Below, piece by piece: positions 1-7,803 of a stretch of 12,806 nucleotides of DNA. The DNA is taken from positions 15,001 through 27,806 of the forward strand of contig JAHBMJ010001670.1 of the NCBI GenBank assembly GCA_018398765.1. The letters are read 5' to 3'. Every line of letters starts with the position of its first letter. Position 1 is the stretch's first letter. Under the pieces are notes generated by a model, which saw nothing but the letters and a program-made list of their open reading frames with translations, had not been told where the DNA came from and did not search any database. The stretch comes from Chromera velia. Its lineage: Eukaryota > Sar > Chromeraceae. The position numbers were made by a program, and so were the translations under genes.

Positions 1-442
1 CCCTAAAAAGTGGACTGCCTTGCATCCGAGAGGGTACCGGTGGCGGCTGTACCGCTTTTTCTGCCTCATCTCTTCTTTTTTTTTGCATTAACCGTACCAC
101 AAGGCCCCCTCTGACCCCATCCCCCCTTAAGGTGCATTTCAGGGCTGAAGTATACCTTAAGGGGGGGGTCCAAAAAATTTTTTTCGTGGTACAGAGCAGA
201 CGAACGCTTATTTTGGTGCCATTAAGCGATTTCAGCAACTTTTTTTTTTGTACCACGAAAAAAACTTTTTTGGACCCCCACCTTAAGGTATACTTCAGCT
301 CTGAAATGTACCTTAAGGGGGAACGAGGTCAGAGGGGCCCTTGTGGTACGGTTGATGAAAAAAAAAAGAAGAGATGAGGCAGAAAGAGCGGTACAGCCAC
401 CACCGGTACCCTCTAAGACGCAAGGCAGTCCACTTTCTAGGG
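1..442. mobile_element. Foldback (long inverted-repeat) element
   Basis: The two ends are inverted copies of each other. The left arm (about 1-193) pairs with the right arm (about 250-442) at roughly 90% identity, leaving a unique centre of about 56 bases. The outer ends match as CCCTAAAAAGTGGACTGCC on the left and CCCTAGAAAGTGGACTGCC on the opposite strand at the right. Inside each arm is a second palindrome: two CCTTAAGG blocks flank CAG/CTG-centred half-sites at about 126-163 and 283-319. No transposase or other coding potential is seen, so this is a non-autonomous foldback or MITE-like element. The window begins at or inside the left end, so a target-site duplication cannot be checked. 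Confidence 0.8.
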
Positions 443-984
443 CTTTTTACATCCCCGTTCGCTCTAGCCAGCGTCCGTTGCGTCGTTCCGGGCCTCTTCT
501 CCATGTGTATGATGCTTTCAGCCCGGGGCCCGCCCCCTACTCGGCACGACCCGTCCCGGCCGGCCCCACCCGGACCCCCTCTAAGTGCACACGCCCCTCC
601 CCCCCGGGACCAACACCCTTTCACAAGCACGGAGCTCCGTCTCTCTTGTCCACATAACTTCCTGCTACTCCCTCTGTAGCCTTTCTGGGTCTGACAACCG
701 CTTTGTGACGCCCGGTCCGGACCCTGGGCCGGACCCCGGCCCGGCTTGTCCTAGTCTGGCCATGGTGATGGCCAGCCCCGGCCCGACACGAACCTGGACT
801 GTCCTCTCTACCCGTCGATCCCCCAGCGGCACGTGGAGCTCCCTCTCTATCCCTTCTGGCGCCATCCTCTCTCTCTATTGCTTTCCGTACATGCCTCTCT
901 CACACCTCGCCCCAAGCCATCACATGTCCCCCGGTGGCACTGCCGTGCAACCCTACCCTACACCTCACCCCTCCAAGCCCCTAG
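443..984. other. GC-rich stretch with no supported gene
   Basis: This C-rich stretch includes an alternating GGACC/GGCCCGG patch near 710-750. Open frames exist on both strands (for example minus 865-665), but they follow from the base composition and give low-complexity Pro/Gly/Ser sequence with no recognisable domain. I see no RNA gene or clear repeat here. Confidence 0.5.
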
Positions 985-1925
985 AGCGACTGACCAAAGA
1001 AACAAAAGAGGCAGCCAACTGAGCTCCAGCTTCCCAACGCATACACGAGGAAGCCTTAAAGCCTGCATCCAGACAGACAGTGTGAATAGAATGAGGGCAA
1101 GAAAGAAAAAGAGGAGTGGGCATCTCTCTGACAGAATGCAACCGCTTGCCCAGCATAACACAAAGAGACGTTTGCGGCCAGACTCACCAAAAATCCTAGC
1201 ATAAAGAGCTCCAGCTTCCCAACACATACACGAAGAAGCTTTAAAGCTTGCATCCAGACAGACAGTGTGAATAGAATGAGGGTAAGAAAGAAAAAGAGGA
1301 GTGGGCATCTCTCTGACAGAACGTAACCGCTTGCCCAGCGTGACACAAAGAGACGCTTGCGGCCAGACTCACCAAAAATCCTAGCATAAAGAGCTCCAGC
1401 TCCCCAACGCACACACGAGGAAGCCTTAAAGCCTGCATCCAGACAGACAGTGTGAATAGAATGAGGGCAAGAAAGAAAAAGAAGGATGGGCATCTCTCTG
1501 ACAGAATGCAACCTCTTGCCGCCCTTGCACACAGAAACTCGCAATCGCAAACTGACTAGAGAGACGATATGAAAGCAACTCTCCTTCCACACGAAGGGCA
1601 CAAGGGAGCACCAAACCCTGTATCCACGCAGCCAGAATGAAAAGAAGGATGGGTGAATAGAGAAACCCACGTGGATCATTCCCTGACATGAGTTGACCGA
1701 CTGAAGCCGCGTTGTACCCAGAGACGCCCAACCCTCAACTGACCAAAGAGACGAGACGAACGCAACTCCTTCTACACACCAGAGGCAAGCGAGAGCTCCA
1801 AACTCCTGCATCCATACCGTATGAAGAGGAAGGAAGAAGGGTAAACAGATGCATCAACGCAGGTCTTTCTGACGTAACAATTAAAACCCTTTGCCCATAC
1901 AAAGTGTTGTTTAAAAGGAGACGGC
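985..1925. repeat. Satellite array, unit about 185 bases
   Basis: Three close copies begin with GAGCTCCAGC at 1021, 1206 and 1391, exactly 185 bases apart. They share long near-identical blocks, such as GCATCCAGACAGACAGTGTG and GGGCATCTCTCTGACAGAA. The third copy diverges after about 1527. Two more diverged units follow at about 1550 and 1738, recognisable by CTGAC(C/T)A(A/G)AGAGACGA, GCAACT and (T/G)CATCCA(C/T)-like blocks. A related segment at 985-1020 precedes the first unit. The period is not a multiple of three, so the long minus-strand open frame across it is not a coding repeat. Confidence 0.85.
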
Positions 1926-2171
1926 AAAGCTCAGCCCACCTTAAAAGTGTAGCCACACTATAGCACCGGCGCACGATCCCCAGCGACAGGCCCACAACAA
2001 GTGCACTCTACAGAAAATCTGTATAGCAACGGGGAGCTATAACTGAAGGGAATGAAGCGGGATCTTTTAATTTCTTCCTTGCTCTCTGACAGATGCTTCG
2101 GCCTGCAAAAGCATATAATTGGATTTCTACTGTACAGCCAAATATTCGGATTGGGATGCGTACGTCAGTCA
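1926..2171. other. Spacer, nothing recognised
   Basis: This is mixed-composition DNA between the satellite and the GC-rich hairpin. I see only a small ACAGA-AAA-TCTGT palindrome near 2011 and no gene. Confidence 0.4.
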
Positions 2172-2295
2172 AGCATGGCAGCCCGCGTGGGCCGGTTGGG
2201 GCAGACCGCGGCACAGACGCACGTACGTACGGCGCGGCGCTGCATGCCACGCGTGGCATGCATGCAGACCCGCCGGCCCGGCCTGCCACTATGCT
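2172..2295. repeat. GC-rich imperfect inverted repeat with a perfect inner palindrome
   Basis: The outer arms at 2172-2195 (AGCATGGCAG to GGGCCGG) and 2273-2295 pair imperfectly. Between them, 2241-2262 is a perfect 22-base palindrome centred on CCACG/CGTGG. The block is rich in CpG and alternating GTAC/GCAT, unlike its AT-rich right flank. It could be a small MITE-like element or a simple cruciform sequence. No coding capacity is seen. Confidence 0.6.
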
Positions 2296-2564
2296 ACAAC
2301 ATTTCTAACCTTCACTCTCATACACTCCGAGCTCTCTCATACACTCCGAGCTCTAATTTAAAACCTTTAAAAACAATAAAAGAATCGCTAAAGATACACT
2401 TAAACGATATTGAATATGTTTAAACTAGTTTAAACTGTTTGTATATTTAAAAAAAATTTGAAGTCGGAATTAGTGTTGGAGTCAATCTGGTCCTGTTTTC
2501 ACATTACTGTCCACGCTTGGCTTTCTGTCTGTCTGTCTATGCCTGCTTGTATATCTGTTTGTTC
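2296..2564. other. AT-rich spacer with small repeats
   Basis: It holds two tandem copies of a 19-base sequence starting CTCTCATACACTCCG (2315-2354), an 18-base perfect palindrome GTTTAAACTAGTTTAAAC (2418-2435), and a short (TCTG)n near 2524-2540. No gene is seen. Confidence 0.6.
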
Positions 2565-3836
2565 TTAAATCTGAGCTAAGGGTACCTGAGAAGAGAAGGG
2601 AGAGGAATAAAAAGAGGAAGAGGAGGAGAAAGAGGAAGAGGACGAGGAAGAGGAAGATAAAGAGGAAGCGGAGGAAGGAGAGGAAGGTGAGTCAGAATAA
2701 GCAGGAGGGGCAGGGCCTAGCGTCTCCAACAGCAAGTTCTCGATCCCCTTTTGGAGGGCCTCATCATCTGTCAGCCTGGCATTGGGTGTGAGGTCGGCTT
2801 CGGCTGGGCTGACATTTAGTCGGCAGACTATTGGGGTGATGGATGGCCTTGCCTGCCTGTCTGCTCACTGGTCATCGGGAAGGGTTGTGCGGATGGCTGC
2901 CTCCACCATCTTTTTGACTATTTGTGGCATCTGGGGCTGTGTGGGTTGCCTCGGGTGTGAGTTCTCTCCCCTCCTCCATCTGACTCTCCGCTCCTCCCTC
3001 TTCTGGATTTCCTTTTCTGCCTCCTCTTCCCATTCTCTGCGGGTTGCTGTCTTGACTCGCACTCGGCGTTCCCTAGCCTATCTGATTGGGTCAGCCATCC
3101 TTCATCGCAGTCCAGAGGGTCCAAAAGGTCCTTGAATTGGAAGGGGGAGGATTGGTGGTGTCGTGGGCGGGAGGGTTGGAAGGGTGCGGACTTCTGCCAT
3201 AATGAAGCTAGAGCTGGGAGGTGGCTGCCTTCGTTGCTCCGCCCTACACTCCCTTGCTTGCTTTCTCACCCTTCTAACTGCTTTGGCGTGTCCCTTCCTC
3301 TCCTCTTCCCACCATTGCGTCCTTTTAATTCGGCCCTGCTCCACCCGGGGTGGGTCTGTCTGGCATGCGTTTGCGGCCAGTGCTGCGACGTCCATCCACC
3401 TCCACTCCTTCTCTTTGTCCCTCCCCACTGGGCCTCACACACACACCGTGACTGGCTGGCTGAGTGGAGAGAGCCCAGCTGTTGTCGCTTCCTATGCCCT
3501 CCCTGCCGTAGGAAGGGCGGGGTGGTTTTCGTTTGTCTCGTCGGGGGGCCCATCTGGCTGAGAGGTGGACCTGCAGAGGGATGCACATGGTGGTAGAGAG
3601 TTAGCTGCCCTGCTTGGGGGGGCTCTCTTGGCTGTGGACGGGCCCACTTTGCTGGTGCTATCTGCCTTACTCTTTGACTGGCCTTTTGGTATTTTTCGAC
3701 GTCCTGGGCTATGGCAGTCAGTGGTTGAAGACAGAGGAGTAAGAGATGTTAAAGACGGAGGAGGAGACGGCCTAGCTCTCTTATCAGAGAGGTCATGTCG
3801 AGACGGGGAAAGAGAAGAGTGCTTGTGTTCAAGAGA
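2565..3836 (-). pseudogene. Stop-interrupted reading frame, unknown protein (possible decayed gene)
   Basis: One minus-strand frame runs 424 codons with only five internal stops (TAG 3492-3494, TGA near 3435, TGA 3102-3104, TAG 3078-3080, TGA 2865-2867) before a TAA at 2565-2567. About twenty would be expected by chance in balanced DNA, though the GC content lowers that. The translation is protein-like. A Ser/Pro/Lys-rich start contains RRKIPKGQSKSKADSTSK. A basic helical stretch contains RREWEEEAEKEIQKREERR. Then come PQIVKKMVEAAIRTTLP and LTDDEALQKGIENLLLETLG, and a long Ser run that is the reverse of the plus-strand GAGGAA tract at 2595-2690. I recognise no family. A retroelement gag remnant, a gene with introns I cannot place, or chance openness in GC-rich DNA are all possible. 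Confidence 0.3.
2588..2690. repeat. Purine tract (GAGGAA)n
   Basis: The plus strand is almost pure A and G for about 100 bases, made of degenerate GAGGAA/GAGGAG units. Read on the minus strand it forms the poly-Ser end of the interrupted frame described at 2565-3836. Confidence 0.8.
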
Positions 3837-3839
3837 CTA

Positions 3840-4538
3840 CGACATGGGTGCTGCTCCCTTGCCGAGTCTCGATGGGTTTGTTCAATGGAGATAAAAGCAG
3901 CAACGAGGAATTCTATGCTCAATCTGAGTTATGCGTATACGTTTGGCCCTGCGTGGCTGTGTACCGGTTGCTCATGTAGCTGGGTTTGGCGGGTCCTTTC
4001 GCTCCCCCACCAGTGTCCACACTTCTGCGCCCCCGCTCCTTTCGAGAGCAAAGAGAGTGGCAAGCGGACACGAGAACCGGCCCAGCAGAGTGATGCTTGG
4101 AAAAGAAACAGACGGAGACGGCAGAGATAATTGGATGACCAGATTTCCTTTATTTTTCAACCATTTTTCTTCAAGTATATATATATTTATTGTTAAAAGC
4201 TACTGGAAGCGCCCAGAATAGACAAAAGGAAGTGGTACAAAGTCGACTCCAGTTAGACCTCAAGACAGTCTTAAGTGTCCAAAGAGTTAAAGGTTAGGTT
4301 CAAGAAAGTTCAATCTATGGTGCTAGGTTTAATTGCTTATCAATCGATTTTATGTCAATATCGAGTACAGATATTCGCGTTTTTGCTTAAGTTTGGAGGT
4401 TGGCTTCAGAGAGGCAATATGACGGTGTTAGACCTCCCAAGATGACCGATGACCTCGGAGGTCTTCTCGGAAAAATCTAGATTTTGATTTTTCTTACGTA
4501 ATCCGATTTTGCACATGTAACAGTCTAACAAGACCGGA
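3840..4538. other. Spacer without a supported gene
   Basis: The left part continues the GC-rich composition of the interrupted frame. From about 4140 the DNA turns AT-rich, with a short TATATATAT run near 4177. Open frames on both strands reach about 110 codons but show no domain, no splice-bounded exon and no repeat I could identify. Confidence 0.4.
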
Positions 4539-4835
4539 CGATTATTCGACTTCAGAGCCGAATAATCGCTGCGCTTAAATTCAAATTCAGACCGCGCGGA
4601 AATCGACCGGGCATAATCGGGTATTCTGAGCTTGGACCGTATGGTATTCGGGTACTTCAATTTCAGACCATGTACTATTCGGTTTTCGGCCTGATCGACG
4701 GTTATTCAAATTCAGACCGCGTACTATTCGACGTCTTGATTTCTGACCGCACTTCTTTCTTTCTTCAATTTTAGACTGGGTCTTATTCGGTTCTATCGAT
4801 TTTAGATCATGCTTTATTCGGATGCATGGATTTTG
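4539..4835 (-). repeat. Degenerate tandem repeat, unit about 30 bases (body of SINE-like element)
   Basis: About eight to nine diverged copies of a motif can be aligned. On the plus strand it reads roughly TTCAAATTCAGACCGCG followed by TACTATTCGG, with clear copies near 4656, 4704, 4764 and 4795 and weaker ones to the left. At the left end, CGATTATTCG (4539-4548) and CGAATAATCG (4559-4568) form a perfect 10-base hairpin built from the same ATTCG core. The array lies directly 3' of the tRNA-like head on the minus strand. Confidence 0.6.
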
Positions 4836-4841
4836 GAATTC

Positions 4842-4913
4842 TACCGATGCTGAGACTCGAACCCAGGACCTCTCAGTCCGAGCCTCTCGTCCTAACCACT
4901 AGGCCAAGGAGGC
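4842..4913 (-). mobile_element. tRNA-like SINE head (A and B boxes)
   Basis: The minus strand reads like a class III promoter. TGGCCTAGTGG (4906-4896) fits the A box and GGTTCGAGTCT (4863-4853) fits the B box. The T stem pairs (CTGGG with CTCAG, one wobble). The would-be anticodon stem does not pair (AGAGG against TGAGA), and only the outermost acceptor pairs form. This is therefore not a functional tRNA gene. With the repeat body following it, a tRNA-derived SINE is the best reading, with a tRNA pseudogene as the alternative. The D-arm resembles tRNA-Glu or tRNA-Asp. Confidence 0.6.
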
Positions 4914-5540
4914 TGAGTTCTGACTAAAAGATCGTGTTTGCCTGGTTCTTGTCTTTTCTTATCTTTTTACTTCTTTTTATCTTTATTTTCAATCGTTCAG
5001 TCTTATCTCTTTGTCTAAGTAAAATGTTAAATTCTTTGTACTTTTTCTTATTATTTTCTATCATCTTTTAATACTTTTTCATTTCATTTTCTAATACTTT
5101 TGACAATGTTGACATCACTTTCTCATACTTTTTCTATCATTTTTCTTTCTTTTATCTCTTTCTTTAAACTTCATTTTCTTATATATCTAGACTAGCACAT
5201 AGCAATATATCAAACTAAAAACATTATTCATAAAATTATAAATATGAAGCCCTCATTTTAGCTCCAGCCATGATTGCATGTGTTACAACGTAATGCTTAT
5301 AATAGTAATATTGCTTGAAATATCTATACGCTAAACAGCGAATGCAAGAAGCCTTGGAATTAATAGGCCAATGGCGATGGCAAATAATGATGATAATAAT
5401 AATACATAGCAATCAGATCTGTAATTGATAGAAGACATCAAAGAGTTTTCCTTGCAATTAATGAACCTGGTCAAAAAATAACGTATTCAAACTCATTATT
5501 CAAACAACTGCATGATTCAATACTTCAAACTTTGAAGTCA
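4914..5540. other. AT-rich intergenic spacer
   Basis: The composition drops sharply to AT-rich DNA, with T/C-rich degenerate TTTTTCTTAT-like runs (about 4950-5175) and then a mixed AT segment including (GAT/AAT)n near 5388-5405. There is no open frame of note, no splice-bounded exon and no RNA gene visible. Confidence 0.6.
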
Positions 5541-5909
5541 CCCTCTTAGCCTATCATGCTCTTTGACAAGTCCTCTTGCTCTTGGATACTCATTCGCCCT
5601 GTTTTCCTTTTCCCACTCCCCTCCCGTCTCCATGGCATGAGAGGCACGGCCTCTGTGTCCCTGACCGCTGCTCCCGCCCCTCGAGCTCCCTCTGTCCCTG
5701 TCCGCAGAGCCCTCTCCTCTTCCCCCGCCTCCCACAGAAGAGCCCCCAGCGTCCTCTCTGTCGACGTCCCGACCCCGGCCCCTCCGCGACGCCGTGGAAG
5801 GCCGGCCCCCGCTGGCAGGAGAAGGCCGGAACCCCTTGTTGGCCCTCGGTTTCTGCGTTCATATACACACACCCGTGCATTCGTAGACAGACTCATTGAT
5901 GCACACACA

Positions 5910-5952
<43 letters not shown>

Positions 5953-6458
5953 ACGCACACGCACGCGCAGAGAAAGAGAGAGACAAAGAGAGAGAACGAG
6001 AAAGATAGACAGGGCATTCCCGTCTTTTTCTACGCAGCCTTTTCCGCCCCGGCCTTTTCTCGCTTTCCAAATACGAATAGAGTGACAAGGAGAGAACAGT
6101 GCAACACAGAGGGAAAGACCACTACCTACTGTCGCTGCAATCTGACACTCCCAAAAAGAACTGAAAAAAAAAGGACACCGACGGACCTCTGTTGTCTCTG
6201 CCCTCACAGCCGTGCCCTCGTCTGTGTACACGTAGAAGACATTCGGCAGCACGCCCTCACTGCAGCAACAAGACAGGGAAGGAAGGAAGAAAGAAAGGGA
6301 GTCAAGTTAAAGCGAACGACGCCATCACTCTGAATGAAAAGAAAAAGAAGAGAGAGAGACTGAAGATCTCATCCAGAACGCAATGTTGAAGACACACAAG
6401 AAGAGCTACAGAATGCCCCCCCACGCTCTGAGAGAGACGCAACGGAATAAGCGACTGA
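5541..6458. other. Spacer 3' of the kinesin gene, no gene supported
   Basis: This is C-rich DNA on the plus strand (5560-5840), a CA/CG microsatellite, and then purine-rich DNA up to the proposed kinesin stop. Overlapping frames of up to 180 codons on both strands run through the microsatellite and give only low-complexity sequence. I see no AATAAA signal on the minus strand here that would fix the kinesin transcript end. Confidence 0.5.
5901..6010. repeat. (CA)n / (CACG)n microsatellite with adjoining (GA)n
   Basis: Alternating CA runs from about 5901, drifting into CACACG and CACGCG units to 5968. It is followed by AGAGAGA-rich DNA to about 6010. Confidence 0.9.
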
Positions 6459-6528
6459 CTAAAAGGATTCGAGTCCCTCCCCCCCCCCCTCTCCGTCCTC
6501 TCCTCCTCCTCCGAGGCCCATCTGGAGT
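6459..6528 (-). CDS. KIF3: Kinesin exon M (tentative): Gly/Glu C-terminus and stop
   Basis: Completes Arg422 and reads [22 protein letters not shown] and a TAG stop at 6459-6461. The acceptor is CCGCTGCAG, matching the local TGCAG preference, and the phase is right. The exon contains an unbroken run of eleven G (plus-strand C at 6479-6489), so a sequencing or slippage error would shift the ending. No family match supports it, and the preceding intron (776 bases) is the longest here. Confidence 0.4.
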
Positions 6529-7266
6529 CTGCAGCGGAACCAAGAGCAAGGGACCGCGTGAGCACTCGCGCATGTCTGTGAAGGCTACGACAACTAAAGC
6601 GGCTCAACCAGACACACACACACCCTTTCGTGTTGCACACACCACCACCACCACCACAGACAGCGCATCAGAAGCCGATCAAGAGAAAGAAGGAAAACAA
6701 ATGAACGAACGACAGACAGGAAGAAACAAAAGAAAGAAAGAAGAGAGACTGACTGTTCCCCCAGTTCGTTCATGTCACCCCAGTCATGCCTGCACGCGCA
6801 CCGCGAGGTAGGGAGGCGCTTCCAAAAAGGATGATCAAGTGGAGGCAGACCGGCAACACAATAGGAACTTTTGGGGGATGGGGAGGGATCGCGTGATGCT
6901 AAGCACACCGAACACAGCAGCTGTGGCAAACCAGAACAAAAAAGGACTTCTGACGAACCAACGGAACAGCAGAAAACAGAGTGAAAAAAAGACCAGCTGA
7001 GCTGACGACCAAAAAGACAGACTGGCTGCTGACGGACACAAAATTATGTTGCAATAGATACAGAAAGTCAGTCAGTGATTTGGAGTCACTTGGACGTCTG
7101 CTTGCCTGTCTATCTGATTGACTCTCTCTCTCTCTCTCTCTCTCCCTCGTTCTCTCTCTCTGTTTCTCTGTCTGTCTTTCTGTCTGTCTGTCCGTCTGTC
7201 TATCTGTCCGTCTGTCCGTCTGTCCGTCTGTCCGTCTCTCTGTCTGTCTGTCTGTCTGTCTGTCCA

Positions 7267-7301
<35 letters not shown>

Positions 7302-7763
7302 GACCTTCCAGGGCCCCTGTCCGTCGGGGGTCTTGACAGTCCCGTTTTGGGTCTCCTGCAGAGAACAGCGAGAAGATCAAGGGACAATGCGTAAAGTTTC
7401 ATTACAGTAATTTTCATGTTCCCAAAAGTTCTTTTGCATCGTTTGCAGGAAGTTGACGCATGACTGTCTCCCTTGTACGTCTCATTTGTCTGAGCGTCCA
7501 GCTGAGTCCTTCTCTCTTCCTCTCTTTTTCTCTCTCCCCCCTCTTTTTCCAATCACTCGTCTCTCTACGCACCTCTTTCAACACCCATCGTTGATCGATG
7601 TGCTGAAACAGACAAAGCTAGAGCGAGCTGCTTACAGGTTGTTGCCCGCGAACTCGATCCTGGAGATCGTCCATTCCATCTCCTGGCTGTCGTACTGGGC
7701 ACGGGCCTCTATTCGCTGTGAAGAGAAAGACAGAGAGACAGGAGAACACACGCACACACGCAC

Positions 7764-7803
<40 letters not shown>

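Noticed and set aside
1-10. Telomere repeat (CCCTAAA-like start)
   Set aside because: Only one unit is present, and it is mirrored at 437-442 as the end of the foldback element.
665-865. Minus-strand frame with a Gly-Pro-rich end, looking faintly like a retroelement fragment
   Set aside because: Too short, no catalytic motif, and the Gly/Pro run comes from the GGACCC/GGCCCGG repeat.
1056-1811. Minus-strand open frame of 251 codons
   Set aside because: It runs across the 185-base satellite, whose period is not a multiple of three. The same repeat peptide recurs in shifted frames. There is no domain and composition explains the openness.
2598-2690. Plus-strand Glu-rich exon ending at a GTGAGTCAG donor
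   Set aside because: The Glu frame is preceded by a TAA with no clear acceptor, and the purine tract is explained as the reverse of the minus-strand Ser run or as simple repeat.
4842-4913. Functional tRNA gene on the minus strand
   Set aside because: The anticodon stem is purine against purine and the acceptor stem pairs at only about three positions; only the promoter boxes and T arm hold.
5546-6088. Overlapping frames of 150 to 180 codons on both strands
   Set aside because: They pass through a CA microsatellite (alternating Val/Cys or Thr/His) and show no domain or splice structure.
6899-7552. Minus-strand frame of 217 codons with a long Thr-Asp-Arg-Gln repeat
   Set aside because: The repeat is the (CAGA)n microsatellite read as protein. 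Only the RPKTG stretch inside it, bounded by splice sites, is kept as exon L.
7565-7604. Possible exon after a TTTCAG acceptor between exons K and L
   Set aside because: In the phase required by exon K it reaches a TGA after eight codons, so exon L fits better.
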